DNA of 64,000 bases from Propionimicrobium lymphophilum DSM 4903 (GCF_000423485.1 NZ_AUIB01000006.1:84294-148293), one strand, 5' to 3'. Shown: positions 47,677 to 56,310, numbered from the stretch's first letter. The notes: generated from the sequence alone by a model not told the origin. Made by a program: numbers and translations.

Positions 47677-48828
47677 ATGACGTATCGAATGATTTTGAAT
47701 CAGACCTCTTACTTCGGCCGAGGCGCTATTAGCAACCTTGCCGACGAAGTGAAGTCGAGGGGCTTCGAGCGTGGCCTGTTGATTACCGACAAGGTCTTGC
47801 TGGAAACCGGAGTGGTTAAGAAAATAACCGATATTTTGGATGCCGCCGGTGTTAAATACGACGTGTTCTCCGACGTGGCTCCTAACCCACCTGTCGAGAA
47901 CGTGAAGGCTGGTGTCGCGGCTGCCAAGAAGATCGATGCACAGTTCCTCATCGGTCTCGGTGGTGGTTCGCCGCAGGATACCGCAAAGGCTGTGGGCATC
48001 ATCGTCGAGAACCCTGAGTTCTCTGACGTGCTTTCGCTTGAGGGCGTTGCTGCGACGAAGAATCCCGCACTTCCAATCATCGGCATCCCCACCACGGCAG
48101 GCACGGCATCCGAGACCACAATCAACTACGTCATCACCGACACGGATGCCAAGCGCAAGTTCGTCTGCGTCGACCCGCACGATATACCCGTGATCGCCAT
48201 TGTCGACCCGGACCTGATGGACACCATGCCACGTTCGCTCAAGGTGGCTACCGGTCTGGATGCGCTTACTCACGCCATCGAGGGCTACATCACACCTGGA
48301 GCTTGGGAACTTTCCGATAGCGTTCACCTGACAGCGATCCGCATAATCGCCGCGAACCTGCGGGCGTCCGCCGACGGAGATAAGGAGGCTGGCGAAAAGA
48401 TGGCCTACGCCTCGTACATCGCTGGAATGGGGTATTCCAACGTAGGTCTAGGCCTGGTGCACGGCATGGCGCACCCGCTCGGTGGCCGTTACAACGCGCC
48501 GCATGGTGTGGCAAACGGCATCCTGCTTGCCCCTGTGATGCGCTACAACGCCGAGTACACCGGCGAAAAATATCGCGATATCGCCGAAGCGTTCGGCGTC
48601 GAAGGCGCTGCTACCATGCCGCTTGACGAGGCCCGCAAGGCGGCATGCGATGCGGTGGCGAAGCTGACTGTCGATCTTGGCAACCCGACCAAGGTCTCCG
48701 AGATCGGTGTTACAGAAGAGGGCTTGGACGCCCTCGCCGACGACGCTTTCGCAGACGTGTGCACTCCCGGTAACCCGCGCAAGGCCACCCGCGACGAAAT
48801 TCGAGAGCTTTACGCATCTCTTCTCTAA
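47677..48828 (+). CDS. fucO: Lactaldehyde reductase (1,2-propanediol oxidoreductase)
   Basis: The 383-aa iron-containing alcohol dehydrogenase interconverts lactaldehyde and 1,2-propanediol with NAD(H). It aligns along its full length with E. coli FucO as I recall it, including MILNxTxxFGRGA, GGGSPQDT, DPHDIP, DALTHAIEGY and GLVHGMAHPL; the Asp and His iron ligands are all present. The frame is open 11 codons further up, but the ATG at 47677 is the family start. No fucose or rhamnose pathway genes are nearby, so the aldehyde source is unclear. The IS element starts 38 bases after its stop. Confidence 0.92.
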   Translation: MTYRMILNQTSYFGRGAISNLADEVKSRGFERGLLITDKVLLETGVVKKITDILDAAGVKYDVFSDVAPNPPVENVKAGVAAAKKIDAQFLIGLGGGSPQDTAKAVGIIVENPEFSDVLSLEGVAATKNPALPIIGIPTTAGTASETTINYVITDTDAKRKFVCVDPHDIPVIAIVDPDLMDTMPRSLKVATGLDALTHAIEGYITPGAWELSDSVHLTAIRIIAANLRASADGDKEAGEKMAYASYIAGMGYSNVGLGLVHGMAHPLGGRYNAPHGVANGILLAPVMRYNAEYTGEKYRDIAEAFGVEGAATMPLDEARKAACDAVAKLTVDLGNPTKVSEIGVTEEGLDALADDAFADVCTPGNPRKATRDEIRELYASLL

Positions 48829-48873
48829 AGACTGTTAGAGGAGTAAATAGTTTGGGCGGCCGATTGTGAAGTG

Positions 48874-48919
48874 CTCCCCGAAAGTTGGACTGGTTAATTT
48901 GGTTCCTTCTTTCGGGGAG
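48874..48919 (+). promoter_or_regulatory. Hairpin masking the transposase ribosome-binding site
   Basis: CTCCCCGAAAG (48874-48884) pairs perfectly with CTTTCGGGGAG (48909-48919). The right arm holds GGGGAG, the ribosome-binding site of orfA. Transcripts entering from outside would fold and hide it. Confidence 0.7.
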
Positions 48920-48926
48920 TATCTTT

Positions 48927-49412
48927 ATGCGCAAGAATGCTGCTTTGTCTTATAGTCAGCGGCTTCGTTTGATTGAGTTATTTGAGGCTGGTTACGGAAG
49001 AGAGGCGGCTGCTGACCTAGCCGGGTGTAGTAGGTATGCGTCGAGAAATTTTCAGGATCGGTGGCGTATTCATGGCAGGCTAGCTGTTGTGGATAGGTCA
49101 AAGTATTCGTCATATTCCTATGAGCTGAAGGTTCAGGCTGTTAAGCGTTTCCTTGCTGGTGAAACCAAGCCTGATATAGCTAAAGACTTGGAATTATCTT
49201 CTCCGAAACTGTTGGAGAAGTGGATTCGGGATTATCGGCGTGAGGGTGAGCAGGGACTTCGCCCTAAAAAGCGTGGCAGACCCAAGAAAGATCCTGATAG
49301 GCCTGAGAAGCCTTTAAGCGAGGTTGCCCAGCTCAAGAAGCGTATTGCCTGGTTGGAAATGGAGAACGAGGTTTTAAAAGCGTTGAGGGACTTAGATCCA
49401 GAACAACCCTAG
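48927..49412 (+). CDS. IS3-family OrfA (DNA-binding helix-turn-helix part of transposase)
   Basis: The 161-aa protein has two helix-turn-helix units (about residues 10-60 and 70-110) and ends with a leucine-zipper-like coil (LKKRIAWLEMENEVLKAL), the normal IS3 OrfA build. The ATG at 48927 follows GGGGAG. Near its end T-TTA-AAA at 49373-49379 would allow a -1 shift into orfB. Confidence 0.9.
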   Translation: MRKNAALSYSQRLRLIELFEAGYGREAAADLAGCSRYASRNFQDRWRIHGRLAVVDRSKYSSYSYELKVQAVKRFLAGETKPDIAKDLELSSPKLLEKWIRDYRREGEQGLRPKKRGRPKKDPDRPEKPLSEVAQLKKRIAWLEMENEVLKALRDLDPEQP

Positions 49413-50263
49413 ACCTTAGTAGAGTCGTTGCTAGGTTTAAGTCCCGTTACCGCCTTGATGATCTACTTGCCTGTGTTGGGTTAGCCCGCTCAACGTTTTA
49501 TTACCACTATCAGCGTCGTAATCGCCCAGAAAAACACTTGCGGCTACGAAAAGTTATCAGGGCAGTCTTCTACCAGGCCAAAGGCCGTTATGGGCACCGC
49601 CGTATCCGCCTTAGCCTGCAAAGTCAGGGCTGGCGGGTGTCGAAAAAACTTGTCGCTAAACTCATGAAACTTGAGGGCTTGAAAAGCTTTAGACGGCCAA
49701 AGCGATACAACTCCTATCAGGGGACGTTGAGTCGTATTTGCGGCAACATTCTCAAGCGTGATTTCGCTGCCAGCAAACCAAATCGTAAGTGGGTAAGCGA
49801 CATAACAGAGTTTCGGGTTGCAGGCCAGAAAGTGTATTTATCGCCTGTCATTGATCTTTACGATCACGCCGTGATCGCATACACAGCTGGTCTATCGCCA
49901 TCAACAGCCCTATCAGCAAGCAGTCTCAAAAACGCGATCGACAAAGAAAAACCTGAACCGGGCTTGATCGTCCACACTGATCAAGGTTTCCACTATCAAC
50001 ACTCTTCTTGGCGTCACCAACTAGAAAAACTCGGCGCGATTCAATCAATGTCTAGAAAAGGTAACTGCTATGACAACTCCATAGCAGAAAACTTCTTCTC
50101 ACACCTCAAAGTGGAGTTCTACCACCAAGAAACCTTCAAAACTATTGACCAATTCATTCGTCAATTAGACGAATACATCACCTGGTACAACACCGCACGC
50201 ATCCAAGAAAAACTAGAAGGCATGAGCCCGGCCCAATACCGAACTCATGCCCTAACAGCCTAA
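49376..50263 (+). CDS. IS3-family OrfB (DDE integrase part of transposase)
   Basis: The frame is -1 relative to orfA, is open upstream through the slippery site, and gives about 295 residues when read from there; an internal ATG at 49538 would give 241. The rve integrase core is seen: WVSDITEF and VHTDQG carry the two Asp, and NCYDNSIAENFFSHLKVE the Glu. The HHR-like helical region before the core is included only in the frameshifted product, so an OrfAB fusion is the likely active transposase. Confidence 0.88.
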   Translation, partial: KSVEGLRSRTTLDLSRVVARFKSRYRLDDLLACVGLARSTFYYHYQRRNRPEKHLRLRKVIRAVFYQAKGRYGHRRIRLSLQSQGWRVSKKLVAKLMKLEGLKSFRRPKRYNSYQGTLSRICGNILKRDFAASKPNRKWVSDITEFRVAGQKVYLSPVIDLYDHAVIAYTAGLSPSTALSASSLKNAIDKEKPEPGLIVHTDQGFHYQHSSWRHQLEKLGAIQSMSRKGNCYDNSIAENFFSHLKVEFYHQETFKTIDQFIRQLDEYITWYNTARIQEKLEGMSPAQYRTHALTA

Positions 50264-50379
50264 ACCGGATACTATTTAAACCATCCAACAATCGGGGGAC
50301 AGTTCACTTTGCGTCGGGCCTTTTTGTAGGCAAGTTTTCCGGTAATCATCTTTCGACTAGGCATGGTTAAATTAAATTC

Positions 50380-51093
50380 ATGAGGGCCGATGAAGAATTC
50401 AGTTGGGCTAACCCACCCGATGTAAAGCAGGCGGGCAAGCTCGACGAATTTTCAAGCGATGGGTTGCCAGAAAAACGCAAGCAATCCGTGCTGGTAAAAG
50501 CCCTCAAAGGATTCGCCGCAGGTTTGGCGTTGGTGACCGCTGGTGTTCTCGCAGGAACGCTGATCTTTGGCGGGGTTAAGAGCTCAACTATTGAAGATCC
50601 ACAACCGCCCGAACAACATGTGGTCGAAATTGGTCCCGACGATAAGGTGGTGGCGTCGTCGACTCTCGACGGCAAAAAATTTTCCGTAATCGAGAGCGAC
50701 TGCGCGATGGCTAACAGCTGCAAGTATGAATTTAAATCGAGCGATTTAGCCGAACCCGTAACCATCGCTGAAGGGCGGACATTCTACGGATTCCAGATGT
50801 TCGACCAACAAAGCGGCGTCGTTGGTTTTGCGCCGGACGATGGTCCGCAGATAATGCTTACAAACGACGGGGGAGCGACCTGGCATCTGCTTGATCTTCA
50901 AGTCCCCGATGATTGGCCAGTTGAAGCAACTTTTCTGCAGTCGGCCCAAACATCCGGCACGCCTAGTCAGCCGGTTTACGAGATCGTCGTGAACTACCCC
51001 AGGTGGGCGGACAGGAGTGAAGAGGGCCTTACTTTTACGTCTAAGGATGTCGGTGCGACCTGGCTGGTGGCAGAAAAATCTGCCAAATCGTAA
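50380..51093 (+). CDS. Membrane-anchored protein with Asp-box motifs
   Basis: The 237-aa product has a short acidic cytosolic tail, one membrane helix (about residues 47-67) and an extracytoplasmic domain. Two segments look like Asp boxes or BNR repeats (TNDGGATWHLL, and a degenerate SKDVGATWLVA), found in beta-propeller sialidases and photosystem-assembly-like proteins. The protein is too short for a full propeller. Two cysteines (DCAMANSC) may form a disulfide. No family is assigned. It lies just past the IS element; TAAATT six bases before the ATG could drive a leaderless mRNA. Confidence 0.65.
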   Translation: MRADEEFSWANPPDVKQAGKLDEFSSDGLPEKRKQSVLVKALKGFAAGLALVTAGVLAGTLIFGGVKSSTIEDPQPPEQHVVEIGPDDKVVASSTLDGKKFSVIESDCAMANSCKYEFKSSDLAEPVTIAEGRTFYGFQMFDQQSGVVGFAPDDGPQIMLTNDGGATWHLLDLQVPDDWPVEATFLQSAQTSGTPSQPVYEIVVNYPRWADRSEEGLTFTSKDVGATWLVAEKSAKS

Positions 51094-51451
51094 CCGCTAA
51101 TCTCGATTATCTCTTCGTTTCAGCTAAAACCCCTAGTCAAAAATCGTTGTTGTCACTTTCGAAAGTTTTGCGCGTTGAGTTTGGCAGATTTTTCATTTTG
51201 CTGCCGCCGGGATTGCCAACGCGCCAACCAAATTTCGCTCCAGAGCGCGCCTGTTGTACCCTATAAAGGTTGCCTGAGGTCTGAGCCTGCTTGTAACCAT
51301 TCTTTTGCTGGAGACAGCAGGGACCTTTCCTCGGGATCAACACCCCAGAAATGGGGCTGTCCTCTGGCAAAATCCAGCGGGCATCGTAGGTTGCGGACTA
51401 GAAAACCGCAAACGCATGAGTAGCTCCGGCACCCCGGAGCGAAGGAGAAAA
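51094..51451 (+). other. Long leader/intergenic region before the spc operon
   Basis: This 358-bp gap has no gene. It contains one arm of a 15-bp inverted repeat (51180-51194) whose other arm lies at the end of the preceding gene (51073-51087). TACCCTATAAAG near 51257-51268 may be a -10 region, which would give a leader of about 180 bases. A small hairpin GCTCCGG-CACC-CCGGAGC at 51423-51440 stands just before the ribosome-binding site of rplN. A ribosomal-protein autoregulatory leader is plausible, but no known motif is recognised. Confidence 0.4.
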
Positions 51452-51820
51452 ATGATCCAGCAGGAATCGCGACTAAAGGTCGCCGATAACACCGGCGCGA
51501 AGGAGATCCTTTGCATCCGTGTTCTCGGTGGCTCCGGTCGACGCTACGCGGGCCTCGGTGACACCATTGTGGCCACCGTTAAGGACGCCATTCCTGGCGG
51601 CAACGTCAAGGAAGGCGAAGTAGTTCGCGCAGTTATCGTCCGGGCAGCAAAGGAAACCCGTCGCAAGGACGGTTCCTACATCCGTTTTGATGAGAACGCC
51701 GCTGTAATCGTTCAGACTAACGGCGAGCCTCGCGGCACCCGTATCTTTGGACCGGTTGCTCGTGAACTGCGTGACAAGCGCTACATGCGCATTGTTTCGC
51801 TAGCACCGGAGGTGATCTAA
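51452..51820 (+). CDS. rplN: 50S ribosomal protein L14
   Basis: L14 is 122 aa, the normal length, and begins [16 protein letters not shown]. The frame is open further upstream but the ATG at 51452 with GAAGGAGA is the true start. It is the first gene of this operon; rpsQ and the rest of the S10 cluster do not precede it. Confidence 0.97.
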   Translation: MIQQESRLKVADNTGAKEILCIRVLGGSGRRYAGLGDTIVATVKDAIPGGNVKEGEVVRAVIVRAAKETRRKDGSYIRFDENAAVIVQTNGEPRGTRIFGPVARELRDKRYMRIVSLAPEVI

Positions 51821-52189
51821 GTGAAGCTCAAGAAGGGCGACCGCGTAAAGGTCATCGCAGGTAAAGATAAGGGCGTCATCGGCGAGATTATCGCCATCGA
51901 CCGCGAGCGTGAACGCGTCACCGTGCAGGGCGTAAACATCGCCAAGCACCACGTGCGCGACACCGCAAACCCGGCAACCGGCGCCACCGAGAAGGGTGGC
52001 ATCGTCAGCACCGAGGCAGCGCTGCACGTTTCCAACGTTCAGCTTCTGGTCAAGGACGAAAACGGCAAGGAAGTTGTCACCCGTATCGGCAAGGAGCGCA
52101 AGAAGGTTACCAAGCGTCGCGCTGACGGTTCCGAGTACGAGGGCACTCGTGGCGTTCGTATCGCCCGTAAAACCGGGAAGGAGATCTGA
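51821..52189 (+). CDS. rplX: 50S ribosomal protein L24
   Basis: The 122-aa protein has the KOW motif ([16 protein letters not shown]) at its start. The start is a GTG directly after the rplN stop codon. Its stop codon overlaps the next start by one base. Confidence 0.96.
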   Translation: MKLKKGDRVKVIAGKDKGVIGEIIAIDRERERVTVQGVNIAKHHVRDTANPATGATEKGGIVSTEAALHVSNVQLLVKDENGKEVVTRIGKERKKVTKRRADGSEYEGTRGVRIARKTGKEI

Positions 52190-52851
52190 TGGCTAGGGCA
52201 ACTGCACCTGCAATCAAGGTGGCTGAGAAGGCTCGCAACGCAGCCGATAACATGCCGCGCCTGAAGAAGAAGTACCGCGAAGAAGTTCGCAAGTCGATGA
52301 ACGAAAAGTTCAACTACGCTAACCCGATGCTGATTCCGGGCCTGACCAAGGTCGTCGTGAACATGGGTGTTGGCCAGGCTGCGCACGACTCCAAGGTGCT
52401 CGACGGCGCTATCCACGATCTCACCCTGATCACCGGCCAGAAGCCGCAGGTGACCAAGGCTCGCAAGTCGATCGCATCGTTCAAGCTGCGTGAGGGCCAG
52501 GCTATTGGCTGCCACGTAACGCTTCGCGGCGACCGCATGTGGGAGTTCGCTGAGCGTCTGCTCGCGCTGGCTCTTCCCCGAATCCGTGACTTCCGTGGCC
52601 TGAACTCCAACCAGTTCGACGGAAACGGTAACTACACCTTCGGTCTGAGCGAGCAGGTTATGTTCCTCGAGATCGATCCGGACAAGATCGACCGCACCCG
52701 TGGCATGGACATCACTTTCGTGACCAGCGCCACCAACGACGCGGAGGGTCGCGAGCTGCTGGCTCAGCTCGGATTCCCGTTCAAGGCTAAGGACGACCCG
52801 AAGAAGCCGAAGCGTCGTGGTCGTTTCTACCCGGGCAAGAAGAGCAAGTGA
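52189..52851 (+). CDS. rplE: 50S ribosomal protein L5
   Basis: L5 here is 220 aa with an Ala/Lys-rich N-terminal extension of about 22 residues before the usual MPRLKKKY start. The core [18 protein letters not shown] and FRGL segments are intact. The start ATG overlaps the rplX stop (TGATG). Confidence 0.96.
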   Translation: MARATAPAIKVAEKARNAADNMPRLKKKYREEVRKSMNEKFNYANPMLIPGLTKVVVNMGVGQAAHDSKVLDGAIHDLTLITGQKPQVTKARKSIASFKLREGQAIGCHVTLRGDRMWEFAERLLALALPRIRDFRGLNSNQFDGNGNYTFGLSEQVMFLEIDPDKIDRTRGMDITFVTSATNDAEGRELLAQLGFPFKAKDDPKKPKRRGRFYPGKKSK

Positions 52852-52860
52852 GGCTAACTA

Positions 52861-53046
52861 ATGGCTAAGAAAGCTTTAATCGTAAAGGCTGCCCGCAAGC
52901 AGAAGTTTGGTGTACGTTCCTACACCCGCTGCCGCGTTTGCGGACGTCCCCGTAGCGTCTACCGCAAGTTCGGCCTGTGCCGAGTTTGCCTTCGTGACTT
53001 GGCTCACAAGGGCGAGCTGCCGGGCGTAACCAAATCTTCCTGGTGA
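52861..53046 (+). CDS. rpsN: 30S ribosomal protein S14, zinc-binding type
   Basis: The 61-aa S14 has the two CxxC pairs (CRVC, CRVC) of the zinc-binding type Z form. It sits in the standard place between rplE and rpsH. Confidence 0.97.
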   Translation: MAKKALIVKAARKQKFGVRSYTRCRVCGRPRSVYRKFGLCRVCLRDLAHKGELPGVTKSSW

Positions 53047-53117
53047 TTATTCACCAAACCAAACCGACGCAGCAGGTCCATCAAGGAAACCGCTGCGAGA
53101 AAGAGGGCTAGGCAGCC

Positions 53118-53525
53118 ATGACAATGACTGATCCCATCGCAGACATGCTTACTCGTCTGCGTAACGCCAACCGTGCGTTCCTCGATCAGACTTCCATGCC
53201 GCACTCGAAGATCAAGGCCGGCATCGCCGAGATCTTGAAAGAAGAGGGCTACATCGAGGAGTACGAGGTCCGCGAACCCGAAGAGGGCAAGGCTGGCAAA
53301 ACTCTAAATATCACGCTGAAGTACGGCGAGGATCGCCAGCGCTCCATTGCGGGCCTGCGGCGCATCTCGAAGCCGGGTCTGCGCGTCTACGCCAAGTCGA
53401 ACAACCTTCCTAAGGTTTTGGGCGGTCTTGGTATCGCAATCATCTCGACCTCTCACGGTCTGATGACTGACAAGCAGGCTATGGAGAAGTCCGTGGGCGG
53501 CGAAGTGCTCGCCTACGTCTGGTAA
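53118..53525 (+). CDS. rpsH: 30S ribosomal protein S8
   Basis: S8 is 135 aa, beginning [17 protein letters not shown]. The conserved C-terminal [13 protein letters not shown] motif is present. A 71-base gap separates it from rpsN, the largest within the operon. Confidence 0.97.
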   Translation: MTMTDPIADMLTRLRNANRAFLDQTSMPHSKIKAGIAEILKEEGYIEEYEVREPEEGKAGKTLNITLKYGEDRQRSIAGLRRISKPGLRVYAKSNNLPKVLGGLGIAIISTSHGLMTDKQAMEKSVGGEVLAYVW

Positions 53526-53547
53526 CGGAAAGAGAAGGAGTAGATAA

Positions 53548-54090
53548 ATGTCTCGTATTGGCAGGCTCCCGATCACCGTTCCCTCCGGTGTCGAGGTCAA
53601 AATCAATGAAAACGACGTCGAGGTAAAGGGCCCGAAGGGAACCCTGAGCCACCACGTTGTTTCGCCGCTAACCGTTGCTACCGACGACGAAGGCCGCATC
53701 GTAGTTTCGCGTCCGGACGACGAGCGCGAGAACCGCTCGCTGCACGGTCTGACTCGTAGCCTCATCAACAACATGATCATTGGTGTCACCGAGGGTTACT
53801 CGAAGACGCTGGAGATCGTTGGTGTTGGTTACCGTGTCATCTCCAAGGGCCCGAAGCAGGTTGAGTTCAACCTGGGCTTCAGCCACCCGGTTATCATCGA
53901 TGCTCCGGAAGGCATCTCGTTTGAGGTTGAGAACCCCACTCGCATGCACATCTCCGGCATCGATAAGCAGCAGGTTGGTGAAGTTGCTGCGAACATTCGC
54001 AAGCTGCGTGCTCCTGAGCCTTACAAGGGCAAGGGCATCCGCTATCAGGGTGAGCACGTGCGTCGCAAGGCTGGAAAGGCTGGTAAGTAA
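53548..54090 (+). CDS. rplF: 50S ribosomal protein L6
   Basis: L6 is 180 aa, starting [11 protein letters not shown] with the C-terminal [14 protein letters not shown] motif near the sarcin-ricin loop contact. GAAGGAG lies before the ATG. Confidence 0.97.
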   Translation: MSRIGRLPITVPSGVEVKINENDVEVKGPKGTLSHHVVSPLTVATDDEGRIVVSRPDDERENRSLHGLTRSLINNMIIGVTEGYSKTLEIVGVGYRVISKGPKQVEFNLGFSHPVIIDAPEGISFEVENPTRMHISGIDKQQVGEVAANIRKLRAPEPYKGKGIRYQGEHVRRKAGKAGK

Positions 54091-54092
54091 GC

Positions 54093-54476
54093 ATGGCTAT
54101 TTCGCTTAAACACAACAAGCACCTCGCTAAGAGGACTGCTTCTCGCCAGCGTCGTGCACTGCGCGGCCGTAAGAAGATCTTCGGTTACCCGGAGCGTCCT
54201 CGCATGGTCGTCACTCGCAGCTCGCGTCACATCCTGGTTCAGGTAATTGACGACGTTGCTGGCAACACGCTGGCTTCGGCTTCCACAATGGAGCCGGAGC
54301 TTCGCAAGCTGGACGCCAACAAGACCGAAAAGGCGAAGAAGGTTGGCGAGCTCATCGCTAACCGCGCCAAGGCTGCTGGCGTCGAAAAGGTCGTGTTCGA
54401 CCGTGCAGGTAACAAGTATCACGGCAGGATCGCCGCGCTGGCCGACGCAGCCCGCGAGGCCGGTCTAGGACTCTGA
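54093..54476 (+). CDS. rplR: 50S ribosomal protein L18
   Basis: L18 is 127 aa and binds 5S rRNA. It has the basic N-terminus and the final [19 protein letters not shown] motif. It begins two bases after rplF. Confidence 0.97.
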   Translation: MAISLKHNKHLAKRTASRQRRALRGRKKIFGYPERPRMVVTRSSRHILVQVIDDVAGNTLASASTMEPELRKLDANKTEKAKKVGELIANRAKAAGVEKVVFDRAGNKYHGRIAALADAAREAGLGL

Positions 54477-54493
54477 CGGAAAGGTAGGAGACG

Positions 54494-55099
54494 ATGAGTG
54501 AAACACAGAACCGCGAACGCGGTAAGTCCGATCGTCGCGGCCGGGACAACCGTCGGGGCCGTGGTCAGGACGATCGCAACAAGAACGATTTCCTCGAGCG
54601 CGTAGTAACCATCAACCGAGTTTCTAAGGTTGTTAAGGGTGGTCGTCGCTTCAGCTTCACTGCTCTGGTAGTGGTTGGCGACGGCAACGGCACTGTTGGT
54701 GTCGGCTACGGCAAGTCGAAGGAAGTTCCGACAGCAATCAGTAAGGGCGTCGAAGAGGCCAAGAAGAACTTCTTCAGTGTTCCGCGCATTCAGCGCACCA
54801 TCCCGCACCCGGTTCAGGGTGAGGCTGGCGCTGGCGTTGTGCTGCTTCGCCCGGCTTCCGCCGGTACCGGTGTTATTGCCGGTGGCGCGGCTCGTGCAGT
54901 GCTCGAGTGCGCTGGCGTTGGTGACGTGCTGGCGAAGTCGCTTGGTTCCCCGAACCAGGTGAACGTCGTTCACGCCACTGTCGCTGCTTTGAAGATGCTG
55001 GAGGAGCCCGAAGACGTGGCTGCCCGTCGTGGCAAGTCTGTCGAGGACGTTACCCCTGCCGCTCTTCTGCGTGCACGCAAGGAAGAGGTGGTTTCGTAA
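54494..55099 (+). CDS. rpsE: 30S ribosomal protein S5
   Basis: S5 is 201 aa with a charged, Arg-rich N-terminal extension of about 35 residues common in actinobacteria. The core [19 protein letters not shown] and GYGKSKEVP segments are intact. Its stop overlaps the rpmD start (TAATG). Confidence 0.97.
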   Translation: MSETQNRERGKSDRRGRDNRRGRGQDDRNKNDFLERVVTINRVSKVVKGGRRFSFTALVVVGDGNGTVGVGYGKSKEVPTAISKGVEEAKKNFFSVPRIQRTIPHPVQGEAGAGVVLLRPASAGTGVIAGGAARAVLECAGVGDVLAKSLGSPNQVNVVHATVAALKMLEEPEDVAARRGKSVEDVTPAALLRARKEEVVS

Positions 55100-55281
55100 T
55101 GGCGAATCTAGTTATCAAGCTGGTCAAGTCGTCTGCTGGTGAAAAGCCGGCTATCCGCGATTCCGTTCGCTCGCTTGGCCTGAAGAAGGTTGGTGACGAA
55201 GTTAAGCATGCCGACAGCCCGTCTATTCGTGGCATGGCTCGCGCTGCTCGTCACCTGGTTACTGTCGAAGAGGTGAAGTGA
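55099..55281 (+). CDS. rpmD: 50S ribosomal protein L30
   Basis: L30 is 60 aa ([20 protein letters not shown]) and of normal length. Its start overlaps the rpsE stop and its stop is one base before rplO. Confidence 0.96.
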   Translation: MANLVIKLVKSSAGEKPAIRDSVRSLGLKKVGDEVKHADSPSIRGMARAARHLVTVEEVK

Positions 55282-55282
55282 C

Positions 55283-55726
55283 ATGGCGATCAAGATTCAT
55301 CACCTTCGTCCGGCTCCGGGCGCTCACCGTGACGCCTATCGCGTTGGCCGTGGTGAGGCCGGTAAGGGCGGCAAGACCGCTGGCCGTGGCACTAAGGGCA
55401 CGGGCGCTCGCAAGAATGTCCCCGAGGCATTCGAGGGTGGCCAGATGCCACTGCACATGCGCATGCCGAAGCTGCGTGGCTTCCAGAACCCGTTCAGGGT
55501 CAACTATCAGGTGATTAACGTCGCCAAGTTGGCCGAACTGTTCCCGGAAGGCGGCGACGTCACTGTTGCCGATCTGGTTGCTGCCGGCGCTGTGCGCGCT
55601 AACCGTCCCGTTAAGGTGCTTGGCACTGGCGAGATCGACGTCAAGGTCAATGTGACCGCTGACAAGTTCTCTTCCAGCGCGAAGGAAAAGATCGAGAACG
55701 CTGGCGGCTCGGTTAACGAGGCCTAA
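55283..55726 (+). CDS. rplO: 50S ribosomal protein L15
   Basis: L15 is 147 aa with the glycine-rich GRGxxxGxGG-type stretch ([18 protein letters not shown]) and a normal C-terminal fold. It is the last gene of the operon; a terminator follows instead of secY, which usually comes next. Confidence 0.97.
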   Translation: MAIKIHHLRPAPGAHRDAYRVGRGEAGKGGKTAGRGTKGTGARKNVPEAFEGGQMPLHMRMPKLRGFQNPFRVNYQVINVAKLAELFPEGGDVTVADLVAAGAVRANRPVKVLGTGEIDVKVNVTADKFSSSAKEKIENAGGSVNEA

Positions 55727-55737
55727 GGCTAAAAGTT

Positions 55738-55775
55738 AAGGGCCGTTTGGGTGAAAACTCGGGCGGCCCTTTTCT
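55738..55775 (+). terminator. Rho-independent terminator after rplO
   Basis: AAGGGCCG (55738-55745) pairs with CGGCCCTT (55764-55771), followed by a T-rich tail, 12 bases past the rplO stop. It closes the spc operon. Confidence 0.85.
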
Positions 55776-55783
55776 GTTGTTTT

Positions 55784-55835
55784 CGTTACAGAGTCAATTT
55801 TGGTTCGTCTACGAACCAAAATTGACTCTGTAACG
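55784..55835. repeat. Near-perfect 25-bp palindrome with two-base loop
   Basis: Bases 55784-55808 pair without mismatch with 55811-55835, leaving only two unpaired bases. A 38-base core (55791-55828) matches the core of the inverted repeat at 19181-19218 at 30 positions, and differences at paired positions are compensatory. It may be a second terminator or a mobile palindromic element. Confidence 0.75.
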
Positions 55836-55859
55836 CAGCGAGGGCTTTGTACGCTTCGA

Positions 55860-56310
55860 GTGATCCGACTTCGCAAAGGCAACTTTTATAACTCCAGGGA
55901 CTGCACCAAAAGACGCTCTGACTACGGTTGGGGGCTTTTAGTTGCTCTTCTTTGCTTCTTGCCGCTGATAACACTTACACCTGCTGACGCGATCGCGGCA
56001 CCGCGATCCCTGGGCAGCGAGTGCCTAGAGGGTGGCAAGCCGGGCACCAACGATGGTCGGTTCTACGCGATGGGCGAGTGCTTCACGCTGGATTCCGAGG
56101 GCACTGTAGAACGGGCGGAGCTACCGGCAAGCCCATTGAGGGTCTGCATTGGGCCCGCACTCCGGCCACCATCAACGTCGTCGAGGCCGTTCTTCCCAAG
56201 ACGGGCGTGTTTAGCGTCAACTCCGTCGCGGGTTATGCGGCGCTGTTGCTAGTAGTATTGACTGGGTTGGCTACCTACGTCAGAATAGATGCGGGGAGTC
56301 TAAGGCTTAA
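55860..56310 (+). pseudogene. Decayed LPKTG surface-protein gene (tip-adhesin remnant)
   Basis: The N-terminal frame from a GTG at 55860 gives a basic stretch and a signal-peptide core (LLVALLCFLPLITLTPADA). After about 80 codons the match to the intact LPKTG protein moves to another frame near 56105-56125, reading TINVVEAVLPKTGVFSV and the membrane helix. A second one-base loss near 56263-56266 shifts the tail; restoring it gives a stop at 56308-56310 homologous to the stop of the intact gene. So there are at least two frameshifts and a large internal deletion. Its place before the backbone pilin is where the tip pilin usually lies. Confidence 0.75.

Larger units (their letters stand above)
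48867..50306 (+). mobile_element. IS3-family insertion sequence, about 1440 bp
   Basis: The element has imperfect terminal inverted repeats of about 27 bases: the left end TGAAGTGCTCCCCGAAA... matches the reverse of the right end (TGAACTGTCCCCCGATT...), with TG/CA tips as in IS3. It carries overlapping-frame orfA and orfB with a possible -1 slippery heptamer. No target-site duplication is evident at these ends (TTG on the left, CTT on the right). It is probably intact. It lies between fucO and the Asp-box protein gene, where a terminator might have been. Confidence 0.9.

Noticed and set aside
48867..50306. Target-site duplication for the IS element
   Set aside because: The three or four bases on each side (TTG and CTT) do not match, and shifting the ends by one base does not help.
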